From the NCBI RefSeq assembly GCF_011045015.1, contig NZ_JAAKZY010000006.1:60988-124987 (forward strand): a stretch of 64,000 bases of DNA, in the 5' to 3' direction. The position numbers and the translations under genes are program-made. Below, one piece after another: positions 25,511 through 32,537 of this stretch. Source of the DNA: Streptomyces scabichelini. GTDB lineage: Bacteria > Actinomycetota > Actinomycetes > Streptomycetales > Streptomycetaceae. Each line of letters begins with the position of its first letter. Within the stretch, counting starts at the first letter, position 1. The notes below the pieces were generated by a model. That model was not told where the DNA came from. It saw nothing but the letters and a program-made list of their open reading frames with translations, and ran no database searches.

Positions 25511-25729
25511 ATGTACGAGACCTCAGAGCGGCATACCCGCACTCACAGCATTGCCGACACCTTCCAGTACAACCCGCAGATGGAAGCCGTTGAGCGGCTA
25601 CAGCAGGACCGGCCGGACCAGTTCGACGCTATGCCCGCTGACGAAAAGATTCAGCTTGGGTACTACAAGGCTGCACGTGCCGCCGCTCAGGAACTAGGCC
25701 GTGACGTTTCCGGAAAGGACTACCTCTGA
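25511..25729 (+). CDS. Small phage-type protein
   Basis: A 72-aa acidic protein with ribosome-binding site GAAAGG 8 bases upstream. It opens METSERH-like (YETSERHTRTHSIADTF) and ends GKDYL. No family recognised. Its stop overlaps the next ATG (ATGA), so translation is coupled to the coiled-coil protein that follows. Confidence 0.65.
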   Translation: MYETSERHTRTHSIADTFQYNPQMEAVERLQQDRPDQFDAMPADEKIQLGYYKAARAAAQELGRDVSGKDYL

Positions 25730-26235
25730 TGACTGACGCAAAGGCGCTCCGCGCGAAGGTTGAGAAGCTGCGCGCTGAGGCCGAGAAGAAGGCGAACCCA
25801 CTTGCTCAGGCTGAGGCTGCCCTAGCCGAAGCTGAGACGCAGCTAGCCCGGCAGCGAGAAGAGCGGGCACAGGAATTCGAGCAGCGCACTGCCAATACCT
25901 GGCAGGCAGAGGCTCAGCGGCTTCACACTGAGCACCGGCACGCAATGCGACGCTTCACGGAGCTACTTGCCGAAGAGCCCTGGTTCGCCGCATTCCTCGA
26001 AGCCCGTGCGGCACGCTGGAAGCACATTCACTACTCCAGTTATGGAACTGGCGCTCATTACAGAGCCACAGGTGAGCGCCTGCCAGATGGAGGGTCGGGT
26101 ATCCATCCCGGCTATCACGATTCACCGTTCCTTGATGTCATCCTGCGCGAAGGTGAGCAGCTGGCTAAGAATATGGCCGCTGACTACATGGACGCGCTTG
26201 AAGCTGAGCGTGAGGCGTACATCAATGGCGAGTGA
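25729..26235 (+). CDS. Coiled-coil phage-type protein
   Basis: A 168-aa protein. Residues about 3-65 are a strongly predicted coiled coil (heptads of Ala/Leu with Lys/Glu: RAKVEKLRAEAEKKA...AEAETQLARQREERAQE). A compact C-terminal domain contains FLEARAARWKHIHYSSYGTG and ends EAEREAYINGE. No recognised family. Coupled to genes on both sides by overlaps. Confidence 0.7.
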   Translation: MTDAKALRAKVEKLRAEAEKKANPLAQAEAALAEAETQLARQREERAQEFEQRTANTWQAEAQRLHTEHRHAMRRFTELLAEEPWFAAFLEARAARWKHIHYSSYGTGAHYRATGERLPDGGSGIHPGYHDSPFLDVILREGEQLAKNMAADYMDALEAEREAYINGE

Positions 26236-26449
26236 CGCGCTAGACCCCGGCCCCGATGGTTCGTATCCCTGGTTTCCCCGGCTGCCGGATGGATCGCCTG
26301 CCTGGTCAGATCTCTGCCCGGCGGATTACCAGGGAGCGCGCATGCCACGGGGAATGACCAGCATCGTGCGCAATGGTCAGCGATATGTCATCGATCAAAC
26401 TCCGCGCGACGCTGACGGCAACCCGATCAATCCGCCGGTTAGCCCGTGA
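26225..26449 (+). CDS. Small phage-type protein
   Basis: A 74-aa protein starting MASDALDPGPDGSYPWFPR with a C-terminal half MTSIVRNGQRYVIDQTPRD. It overlaps the preceding coiled-coil gene by 11 bases and the next start by 4. Pro/Asp-rich; no family recognised. Confidence 0.6.
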   Translation: MASDALDPGPDGSYPWFPRLPDGSPAWSDLCPADYQGARMPRGMTSIVRNGQRYVIDQTPRDADGNPINPPVSP

Positions 26450-26643
26450 GAGGTGAAAGCCCGTTCTGTGAGTTGTGGCCCCGGGCGGCTAATGGGCCAG
26501 AGACCCCGGCTGATGTGGTGGCGTTCTATCCGCTGACACGCGCTCAGCGCATTGCCCGGGGCGTTCACCGGCCGGATTCACCTGGATATCGGAAGGCAAT
26601 GTGTCTGGCTTGCTACCGGGCATGGAAAGGTCACACCGAATGA
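26446..26643 (+). CDS. Small phage-type zinc-finger-like protein
   Basis: A 65-aa protein, GTG start overlapping the previous stop. It holds FCELW near the N terminus and MCLACYRAW near the C terminus: a CxxC plus a further Cys that could bind zinc. The middle (VVAFYPLTRAQRIARGVHRP) is basic. Next start overlaps its stop (ATGA). Confidence 0.6.
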   Translation: MRGESPFCELWPRAANGPETPADVVAFYPLTRAQRIARGVHRPDSPGYRKAMCLACYRAWKGHTE

Positions 26644-26867
26644 ACTTCGACAGTACGCACCCCATTGACGAGACTCTGTTGCAGCCGGGTCCGAGGTGGG
26701 ACTATCCGAACTGGCCCCGGGACTCTGAGACTGGTGAGCCGCTGACACCTTCCGCAAAGTACGCCCACGGCGTTACCGGTGAGCTGTTCCGGATCGAAGG
26801 AAACAAGGCTTACCCGCTTGAGCGTGGTGTTGCCATTGTTGCCCCTCCGGTCATTCTGCCTCAGTAG
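26640..26867 (+). CDS. Small phage-type protein, last gene of the left operon
   Basis: A 75-aa protein (MNFDSTHPIDETLLQPGPRW, then RDSETGEPLTPSAKYAHG). No family recognised; beta-rich. The operon ends here at the hairpin 26874-26902. Confidence 0.6.
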   Translation: MNFDSTHPIDETLLQPGPRWDYPNWPRDSETGEPLTPSAKYAHGVTGELFRIEGNKAYPLERGVAIVAPPVILPQ

Positions 26868-26873
26868 CGGCAA

Positions 26874-26902
26874 GCGCCCTGTGCTCCACCCGCACAGGGC
26901 GC
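26874..26902. terminator. Bidirectional terminator
   Basis: A 10-bp perfect stem GCGCCCTGTG / CACAGGGCGC with a 9-base loop lies between convergent genes. Confidence 0.8.
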
Positions 26903-27454
26903 CTATCTCAGGCTGCCGTCGTCGTCCAACGCGGCCTGTGCGATGAGGACGAATTCTTCCAGGGATTCCCTGAGTTTTAGCGAGTCCCCCTGTAGTTGCT
27001 CTCGCAATTGTATGGTGAACTCCGGCGATGATGCATTGGCTTGCCTCTGATAGAGCTTCGCCGAAAGAGGGAATCCATTGCTTAACCGATCAATCTTGCC
27101 AGCGAGATCAGCGACCTGCTTTGGGCCAGCAAGCGCCACTTCAACCCAAGCTTCCCGTACTGCCTTCGCGGCGTCCAGTAATTCTTGAACGCTTTCGTCA
27201 GTGATCATTTGAGGCGGGAACATGTCGAACCTCGCGAACCTCGGATACAGAGTGACTCGGTCACGTACCTGTGAAGCCCTTGAAATGAACTCCTTGTAGA
27301 CATCGTGTCTTGGTTCTAGTCGCTGCCTTCTGTGTTCCGAACGGGCAGTGATTCGCGCGCCTTCCCGCTGCGCCCAACCCGTCGCCAGTGCCGCCCCGAT
27401 TGTGGCTGCCGAACCTGCAAGTGCGCCTAGTACGGCGGCTGTTCCTGCGTCCAT
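26903..27454 (-). CDS. Membrane-anchored coiled-coil protein, unknown
   Basis: A 183-aa protein, the only leftward gene in the element. One N-terminal hydrophobic segment (about residues 6-26, AAVLGALAGSAATIGAALATG) is followed by basic residues and a long helical domain with few breaks. The layout (short membrane anchor plus cytoplasmic helical bundle) is common in Streptomyces hypothetical proteins and prophages. Being opposite to all other element genes, it may be a lysogenic conversion or defence function; no motif supports a specific role. Confidence 0.65.
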   Translation of the reverse strand: MDAGTAAVLGALAGSAATIGAALATGWAQREGARITARSEHRRQRLEPRHDVYKEFISRASQVRDRVTLYPRFARFDMFPPQMITDESVQELLDAAKAVREAWVEVALAGPKQVADLAGKIDRLSNGFPLSAKLYQRQANASSPEFTIQLREQLQGDSLKLRESLEEFVLIAQAALDDDGSLR

Positions 27455-27622
27455 GGCGCCAACCCTTCCGGCCTCCCTGGCTGGTGGTCAAGAGCCCCCG
27501 CCCCGGGCTGTGCTGACGCAACCAGGCACCCCGAGCCGGCCAAAACCCACACATTTTCTGACCTGCGCCTTTGTTGCGTAGCTACTTCGCTGGCGTGTGT
27601 GCTGGCGTGAAGGAGTAAGCCC

Positions 27623-27817
27623 GTGCTCGCCGATGACTGCGCACCTTCGCACGCTGAGTCACTGGTCCAATCCCTGAACTTCGCCCGCAATTATGCCGAG
27701 TCTCTACGGCATTCCCTTGCCGACCCAGAAAAGCCGCGCACCTGGTGCAGGGGATTCGGAACATGTTGCTTTCTGCCGCTGATGACCTTGATGCGCTGGA
27801 CGACACACAACAGGTAA
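27623..27817 (+). CDS. Small ORF overlapping the next gene out of frame
   Basis: A 64-aa ORF with GTG start 7 bases after AAGGAG. The first about 45 residues (SHAESLVQSLNFARNYAESL, then HSLADPEKPRTW) look coding, but the last 20 (CRGFGTCCFLPL) look like out-of-frame reading of the next gene. The real product may be a fusion broken by a one-base shift near 27730-27745, or two separate overlapping genes. Confidence 0.45.
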   Translation: MLADDCAPSHAESLVQSLNFARNYAESLRHSLADPEKPRTWCRGFGTCCFLPLMTLMRWTTHNR

Positions 27818-27945
27818 TCGACGCTGCCGAAGCAATGCGGGGGCTTACAGATGCCCAGCTGTTCAGCGCCATCACTGAGCCCCCACCTCCGAAAATCCGT
27901 AGGTGCCCACCCTGCCGGGAGCACGAATATGCCAAGGAAATCTAG
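27763..27945 (+). CDS. Small acidic phage-type protein
   Basis: A 60-aa protein (MLLSAADDLDALDDTQQVID...). ATG at 27763 has AGGGG 9 bases upstream. Acidic helix followed by a Pro-rich tail with CPPC. The next gene (HNH) starts within its end, 17 bases before the stop. It may be the C-terminal part of the ORF starting at 27623. Confidence 0.5.
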   Translation: MLLSAADDLDALDDTQQVIDAAEAMRGLTDAQLFSAITEPPPPKIRRCPPCREHEYAKEI

Positions 27946-28327
27946 AACGCCATGCAGTCAGCCGGGATGCAGCGAGCTGACGAATGGTGGTCCATGCCCT
28001 GAGCATAAGAGGCAGCGCGAGGAACAACGTGGCAGTGCGAGTGAGCGTGGCTATGACGTTGGCTGGCAGCGCAAGCGCGAGGCTTATCTGTACGCCCATG
28101 CATGGTGTGTGCTGTGCGGTCGGCATGCGACTATCGCCGACCATTGGCCACTGAGCCGAAAGCAATTGAAGGCAAGGCATGAGCCGAACCCTGATGCACC
28201 TAAACACCTTCGGCCATTATGCAAGGCTTGCCACGACAGCGAGACCGCGAAGAACCAGCCTGGTGGTTGGGCAGCCGAGAAGGCGAAGCCAAAGCCGCGG
28301 AATCCCAATGACGTTCCGCCGTTCTGA
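27929..28327 (+). CDS. HNH endonuclease
   Basis: A 132-aa phage-type HNH nuclease. Motifs: CVLCGRHATIADHWPLSRK (Cys pair and the first catalytic His) and HLRPLCKACHDSETAKN (Asn/His and second Cys pair). An additional N-terminal zinc-like cluster has C-x4-C and CPEH. In phages such genes sit directly before the terminase small and large subunits, assisting DNA packaging. Here no terminase follows, only terminators and then the regulator, which suggests that the structural block has been lost or was never present. Confidence 0.88.
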   Translation: MPRKSRTPCSQPGCSELTNGGPCPEHKRQREEQRGSASERGYDVGWQRKREAYLYAHAWCVLCGRHATIADHWPLSRKQLKARHEPNPDAPKHLRPLCKACHDSETAKNQPGGWAAEKAKPKPRNPNDVPPF

Positions 28328-28681
28328 TCTCCGCTGAGCCCTACCCCCTGGGGGTTGACCTCCACCCTCCCTTGGAAATGACCGGCAGGGAGGCAACTCT
28401 CTCGTGCCGCAGGTTAAGCAATTTGCGCGGAGAGAATCACCCCTATTTGAAGCCCTGGTCGCTCGCTGGCCGGGGCTTTCCTACGCCCTGAGAGTGACCA
28501 TGACCCCCGATGGCCTGCCCGGCTGTCGGGGGTTGTCTGCGTTTCCGGGGAGCCTACTGACTGACGATTCAGTAAGCAGTACTTGACGGTATGTCAGACG
28601 ATCTTGGTTTGCATTCGTCTTGACGAAGTCGCGTTGTGCAGCTAACGCGCGGGCATACCCTTGTCCGTGAGGTGATTGCCG
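28328..28681. other. Non-coding junction between phage-like and regulator halves
   Basis: About 350 bp without a gene. It holds two rightward hairpins (28452-28480 and 28503-28533), then a probable promoter: TTGACG (about 28620) with TAACGC 17 bases on, upstream of the HTH-TPR gene. A short coding-like start (GTG near 28404, VPQVKQFARRESPLFEAL) may be the last trace of a terminase small subunit, but it is too short to assign. Confidence 0.5.
28452..28533 (+). terminator. Tandem intrinsic terminators
   Basis: GCCCTGG/CCGGGGC (28452-28476, followed by TTTCC) and an 8-bp perfect stem ACCCCCGA/TCGGGGGT (28503-28533) followed by TGTCTGCGTTT. Confidence 0.65.
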
Positions 28682-29926
28682 ATGTCCACAACAGGGTTGG
28701 CAGACAACGTCAAGAAGTACCGGCGCACGGCCGGACTGAGCCAAGAGGGGTTGGCGGAAGCGGCTGACCTCTCGCTGAGCACGGTTCGTAAGGCAGAGCA
28801 GGGCGGGCACGTGAGCATGGACAGCCTTGCCGCCCTAGCTCGCGGGCTGGGGGTCTCAACTTCTGACCTGTTCGCGACCGAAACACCGAAGTCCGTTGTT
28901 GGCACGGAGGATGAGGCGAACCGGCGCTACCTGGCTGAGCTGCGACGTGCCCTCATGCCCCCTATCGGGCTCGCTGCGCCCCTGTCGGAGCCTGGTGAAG
29001 CCGGGGAAGTCTCCGCAATCCGGCAGGGCGTACAGGACGGCCACGCGCTTTACCAGGCGGACCGGTACACGTCCGTTGCTCGGAAGCTTCCCGGCTTGCT
29101 GCGTTCCTCCGAAGCCGCTGTGGCCACCCTGGAAGGCGAAGAGCAGCAACACGCCATGATCGCGCGTGCTCATGCGCTGCTGCTTACGGGCAAGTTCCTC
29201 ACTCAGGTCCGGCAGTACGACATGGCGTATTACGCGCTCGCTGAGGCGATCCGGCTTGCCCGCGAGACTGGCCAAACTCAGTTGGCAACAACGGGGGTTG
29301 TGGGGCTGTGCTGGCTCTTGCTGCGGCAGGACCGATTCAACGAGAGCGAACAGCTTGCAACGCTGACGGCAGCGGACATTGAACCGCGCATGTCCGAAGC
29401 GACACCCGCACGTCTCGCTGTCTGGGGTGAGCTGTGGCTCAGGATCTCGGCTGCCTCGATGCGGAACAACCGGCCGGATGTGGCACAGGAAGCCCGCCGC
29501 ATGGCACGTACTGCCGGGGGCTCGATGGTCGGTGAACACATCGACTTCCCGTCACACTGGGGCGCCTTCGGGCCGGTAACCGCTGAGGCAAAGGCAGTCG
29601 AGGACCTGTCGCTTGTGGGGGATGCGCTGGGGGTACTCCGTCACTCTGATGAGGGGCCGCTCAGCTCCAAAGCCGTGAAGAACTACGGCAAGTTGAGCCC
29701 GAACAACTGGGGCCGTCACAGGCTGGACGTTGCCCGCGCTCACGTCGTTCTCGGGTCCCACCAGGACGCCATGGACGAGCTGATTCAGATTCGCCATACG
29801 TCCGGCGAGTGGATGACTCACCAGCCCATGGCCCGACGCGTGATGTTCGACATTCTCAAGACTCGCAAGCGGACGCTGACGGAAGAAATGCGCAGCATGG
29901 CGGTCCATCTTGGCATCGCTGGGTAA
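28682..29926 (+). CDS. HTH-XRE regulator with TPR-like C-terminal domain
   Basis: A 414-aa regulator. Residues about 8-62 are a canonical XRE helix-turn-helix (LADNVKKYRRTAGLSQEGLAEAA, then LSTVRKAEQGG and LAALARGLGV). The rest is all-helical with repeated 30-40-residue helix pairs resembling TPRs (for example around 130-185 and 330-380). HTH plus TPR is the architecture of RRNPP/Rgg-type peptide-responsive regulators and of several Streptomyces regulators. ATG at 28682 follows GAGGTGAT. It is followed by its own terminator, then small ORFs and the radical SAM gene. Confidence 0.85.
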   Translation: MSTTGLADNVKKYRRTAGLSQEGLAEAADLSLSTVRKAEQGGHVSMDSLAALARGLGVSTSDLFATETPKSVVGTEDEANRRYLAELRRALMPPIGLAAPLSEPGEAGEVSAIRQGVQDGHALYQADRYTSVARKLPGLLRSSEAAVATLEGEEQQHAMIARAHALLLTGKFLTQVRQYDMAYYALAEAIRLARETGQTQLATTGVVGLCWLLLRQDRFNESEQLATLTAADIEPRMSEATPARLAVWGELWLRISAASMRNNRPDVAQEARRMARTAGGSMVGEHIDFPSHWGAFGPVTAEAKAVEDLSLVGDALGVLRHSDEGPLSSKAVKNYGKLSPNNWGRHRLDVARAHVVLGSHQDAMDELIQIRHTSGEWMTHQPMARRVMFDILKTRKRTLTEEMRSMAVHLGIAG

Positions 29927-29936
29927 CTACTGCGGA

Positions 29937-29974
29937 GCGTGGTAGTTCGTCGTGCTCAGCTGCTGAACTACCGC
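29937..29974 (+). terminator. Hairpin after the HTH-TPR gene
   Basis: An 8-bp perfect stem GGTAGTTC / GAACTACC with a 16-base loop, 11 bases after the stop. There is no long T-run, so it may be leaky. Confidence 0.55.
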
Positions 29975-30049
29975 TCTACGCACGTGGATTGATGCTCTGT
30001 GTGCTCATACGGTCTCCCTCTATCGACAACCGCCAGAGGGGCCGAAGCG

Positions 30050-30415
30050 ATGCAGAGAACGGAAAGCGAGCAGCGGCGACGGCAGGACCTTGCAGACGTA
30101 GCGTCAGGGCACCCACCCCGGCTATTGCCGTGGACGCACGAGGGCAAGCCGTGCTTGTTGAGCGCGGACGAGGGCGGGGGCGGGTATTTGTCCCAGCTCG
30201 CTGACGGCCTGGAAGCTGTTCAGCTTGCCATGGGTAATGACGTGCTCGCGCATGCCCGCAAGCTGTTGGACGACCCCACTTCGCCTAACGCTGAGGTGAG
30301 GTACGCGGCGATTCGGCTCGCTGAGTGCCTGAGCGACGCTCTGAGGGTCGCTGAGTCGCGCGGAATGCGTCTGGACGACAGCGACAGCGATAGCCCCTCT
30401 GAGGCGTCCGCATGA
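30050..30415 (+). CDS. Small helical protein in the rSAM operon
   Basis: A 121-aa protein: a charged start (QRTESEQRRRQDLADVASGH), a short PWTHEGKPCLL segment with one Cys, a helical core (LADGLEAVQLAMGNDVLAHA, EVRYAAIRLAECLSDALRVA) and an acidic Ser-Asp tail. ATG follows GAGGGG. The next ATG overlaps its stop. Family not recognised. Confidence 0.65.
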   Translation: MQRTESEQRRRQDLADVASGHPPRLLPWTHEGKPCLLSADEGGGGYLSQLADGLEAVQLAMGNDVLAHARKLLDDPTSPNAEVRYAAIRLAECLSDALRVAESRGMRLDDSDSDSPSEASA

Positions 30416-30618
30416 GCACGCCGACGACAGCCCCGAAGGAATCGCAGACCTGGACCCCCGGCACGGTCGGGGACGACCTGCTGACCGTGCACAGGGTGCG
30501 CGACGGAGAGGCCAAGTGTGGGGAGCACGGAGAGGTAGTCGAGTGGTGTCGGAAAGTCAACTGCCCTGACTGCCTCCTGGGCCCGCAGGACACGAGGGGG
30601 CAGGAGGATTCGGCTTGA
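30412..30618 (+). CDS. Small four-Cys protein in the rSAM operon
   Basis: A 68-aa protein with Cys at KCGEHGE, EWCRKVNCPDC: two CxxC-like pairs able to bind zinc or a cluster. It starts by an ATGA overlap with the previous gene and its stop overlaps the TTG start of the next. A zinc-ribbon partner or a peptide substrate are both possible. Confidence 0.6.
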   Translation: MSTPTTAPKESQTWTPGTVGDDLLTVHRVRDGEAKCGEHGEVVEWCRKVNCPDCLLGPQDTRGQEDSA

Positions 30619-30830
30619 CCAAGGACGAGCGGCAGGAACAAGCCTGGCGCATGCGTTCAGAGGGCAAGGGGTGGCCGCACATTACCAAGTGGTGCGAATA
30701 CGACAACCCTCTAACGGCCGAATGGGATGTATGGGAGTTCGAGATAGTCAGGTGGCCCCCCGGAATCGATAGCCTGCCCCCCGATTGGCAGGATAGCGAT
30801 AGCTGGCACCCCCAGTGGCCCCGTTCGTGA
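30615..30830 (+). CDS. Trp-rich small protein, candidate rSAM substrate
   Basis: A 71-aa protein with nine Trp (13 percent). The TTG start lies 7 bases after a strong AGGAGG and overlaps the previous stop. The N-terminal half (ERQEQAWRMRSEGKGWPHIT) looks like a helix-turn-helix or leader; the C-terminal half is Trp/Pro/Asp-rich (RWPPGIDSLPPDWQDSDSWH then PQWPRS) and looks unfolded. It is the last ORF before the radical SAM gene (80-base gap). Either a RiPP-type precursor or a small DNA-binding phage protein. Confidence 0.6.
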   Translation: MTKDERQEQAWRMRSEGKGWPHITKWCEYDNPLTAEWDVWEFEIVRWPPGIDSLPPDWQDSDSWHPQWPRS

Positions 30831-30910
30831 TGCTCTCCCCTACGCGCGTGATGCGGGACGAGTAGAAATTCCCGCTCCTGCCCGCGCAACCAACAACCGT
30901 AAGGAGTGCT

Positions 30911-31813
30911 GTGGTGAGTGCTGCCCAAAACTTGCTCAATTTCGCATGGCTTGAGGTGACGGGCTTTTGCAATGAATTCTGTGATCACTGCTACGCGGAC
31001 TCGTCGCCCAAGGGAACGCACGGCACCATGACCGTTCAGGACTGGTTACGCGTCATTGACGAACTCGCGGACATCAGCGCGCTCGACGTTCAGTTCATCG
31101 GCGGGGAACCGACCCTGTACCCGAGCCTTCCGGCGCTGATTCGGCACACGCACGGGGCGGGGCTGTCCGTCGAAGTGTTCTCGAACATGACCCACATCCG
31201 GGATGAGCTGTGGGAAACCTTCACGGCCTGCGGTGTCAGGCTCGCAACGTCGTACTACTCCGACACAGCGGAGGAACACGACGCAGTGACCAGGCTCCGG
31301 GGTTCTCACAAGCGCACGCGCGCCAACGTGGAAAAGGCTCTGAGCCTGGATATCCCGCTGCGTGGTGGAGTCGTGGCGGTCCGGGAAGGTCAGCGCGTGC
31401 AAGAGGCAGCAAGGGACCTTACGGCGCTCGGTGTGGGCACGGTAGGCGGGGACCGGACCCGCGCATTCGGACGGGCAAGCAAGGGCGCTGCGCCAACCAT
31501 CAGCGACCTGTGCGGGCACTGCGCCCATGAGAAATGTGCCATCGGCCCTACCGGCGACGTGTCGCCGTGCGTTCTCGGCAGGTTCCTCAACATCGGGAAC
31601 GTGAATGACGCTCCGCTGTGCGAAATCTGGGGCGGGGCGCGAATGACGGAAGTACTGGCCGATATCACGGCGGTACACGGAGAGGGCGCACAGTCCTGTA
31701 CTCCGCCTCAATTCCTGCCCATGTGCGGTCCGTGTGGTCCGTGCGTGCCGTCCCTGGGGCACTGTGACCCCAGGGAGGTAGACAGCGGGGCTACGATCGG
31801 CTCACCGGTTTAA
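30911..31813 (+). CDS. Radical SAM / SPASM-domain protein
   Basis: A 300-aa radical SAM enzyme. The [4Fe-4S] motif CNEFCDHC (Cys20, 24, 27) is in canonical CxxxCxxC form, followed by FIGGEPTLYP (the GGE SAM motif). The C-terminal part has a SPASM-like auxiliary cluster region: CGHCAHEKCAIGPTGDVSPC and later MCGPCGPC with CDP. Such enzymes mostly modify ribosomal peptides. GTG follows AAGGAG by 4 bases. Operon context: HTH-TPR regulator and three small ORFs upstream, one Trp-rich. It is shorter than most SPASM proteins (about 350-400 aa). Confidence 0.9.
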   Translation: MVSAAQNLLNFAWLEVTGFCNEFCDHCYADSSPKGTHGTMTVQDWLRVIDELADISALDVQFIGGEPTLYPSLPALIRHTHGAGLSVEVFSNMTHIRDELWETFTACGVRLATSYYSDTAEEHDAVTRLRGSHKRTRANVEKALSLDIPLRGGVVAVREGQRVQEAARDLTALGVGTVGGDRTRAFGRASKGAAPTISDLCGHCAHEKCAIGPTGDVSPCVLGRFLNIGNVNDAPLCEIWGGARMTEVLADITAVHGEGAQSCTPPQFLPMCGPCGPCVPSLGHCDPREVDSGATIGSPV

Positions 31814-31841
31814 CCCGCTGAGATCACCAGGGAGCGCACAC

Positions 31842-32189
31842 ATGGACGATCACGGGGACGACTTCAGCCCGTGGGGGTGGGAGAACGAAAGCAACGCCAT
31901 ACAGCGGACCGAAGAAGAATGGGCGCGCATCGCTGGATACATTCGGCACGCAGCAAACAAGCTGGGTCCCCAACTTCCGCTGTGCTTGCCTGGTGAACCC
32001 CAGGAATGCGGGCGTCCCGCTCAACAGCATGTGTTGGCGTGGGCCGCTCACCTCAAGGCCGTGGCCCATCACCTGATCGAGCAATCCACCCCCAGCGAAG
32101 CCCGGGGCGCTCACGCTGTCGGCCCCCTGTACCAGCGGCGGCTAGCTGAGCTTCGCGCCCAAAGTGCCCCTGTGCACGCTCAGCGCTGA
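31842..32189 (+). CDS. Small protein downstream of the rSAM gene
   Basis: A 115-aa protein starting MDDHGDDFSPWGWENESN, with a helical core (EEWARIAGYIRHAANKLG; HVLAWAAHLKAVAHHLIEQ) and two Cys in LCLPGEPQECG. Preceded by GGGAG and 28 bases after the rSAM stop, so in the same operon. No family recognised; possible partner or chaperone of the rSAM protein. A terminator and attR follow. Confidence 0.6.
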   Translation: MDDHGDDFSPWGWENESNAIQRTEEEWARIAGYIRHAANKLGPQLPLCLPGEPQECGRPAQQHVLAWAAHLKAVAHHLIEQSTPSEARGAHAVGPLYQRRLAELRAQSAPVHAQR

Positions 32190-32207
32190 CCAGCAAGGCC
32201 CCTGACT

Positions 32208-32248
32208 GCCCCGTCTGTGCGTCCTCCCCCGTGGCGCATGGGCGGGGC
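32208..32248 (+). terminator. Terminator at the right end of the element
   Basis: Stem GCCCCG / CGGGGC with inner GTGCG/CGCAT pairing, then CTTCG. Confidence 0.6.
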
Positions 32249-32301
32249 TTCGTGCTGCCTGGCCGTAGCCCCTGGTCAGGGCTTCGCGGTAACCTGTTGT
32301 T

Positions 32302-32320
32302 CCGTTGGTTCACGCCCACC
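32302..32320. other. attR of the integrated element
   Basis: Phage arm CCGTTGGTTCACG (32302-32314) followed by the rest of the core (32314-32320, GCCCACC) and ltrA coding sequence. Joining the element ends gives attP: two 13-bp perfectly inverted arms around CCCACC. Confidence 0.9.
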
Positions 32321-32537
32321 AGATGGCGAAGAACACGGCGAAATAGCTGAGGATCCCCGTCGAGGCATGGTCCTCGCTCACCGCGTGGTGCAGTTGCGCG
32401 GCGACCTGCGCCACAGCGACGACGAAGCACAGGTCGAACAGCAGCTCGAGCGGGGTGGCCGCGCGGTGCGGCTCAGCGGGATCGCGCGCCGTTATCGTGC
32501 GGAGCCACGGTCTGAAGGGCTGGGTTTGTTCGCTCAC
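32314..32537 (-). pseudogene. ltrA: ltrA 5' part, split by the element
   Basis: The first about 75 residues of LtrA (GTG start, then RAATPLELLFDLCFVVAVAQ and YFAVFFAIWWA) end at the attR core, where the element supplies a TGA stop. It contains the first two membrane helices only. See the 3' part at 20662. Confidence 0.92.

Larger units (their letters stand above)
21641..32320. mobile_element. 10.67-kb serine-integrase element inserted in ltrA
   Basis: Boundaries are set by the shared 7-bp core GCCCACC. GC is visibly lower than in the flanks. The left half is phage-like: large serine integrase, small tail-to-head genes with ATGA overlaps, two HNH-like zinc proteins. The right half carries an HTH-TPR regulator, small ORFs and a radical SAM/SPASM protein. 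There is no terminase, portal, capsid, tail, replication, lysin or conjugation gene. It is therefore a reduced prophage, a satellite-like element, or an integrative cargo element; the sequence alone does not decide. Confidence 0.9.

Noticed and set aside
27720..27750. Programmed -1 frameshift at GAAAAG
   Set aside because: No canonical X-XXY-YYZ slippery heptamer or downstream stem is visible, and the second frame has its own ribosome-binding site.
28404..28586. A terminase small subunit gene
   Set aside because: Only about 18 residues from a GTG look coding before the frame runs through two terminator hairpins; too little to annotate.
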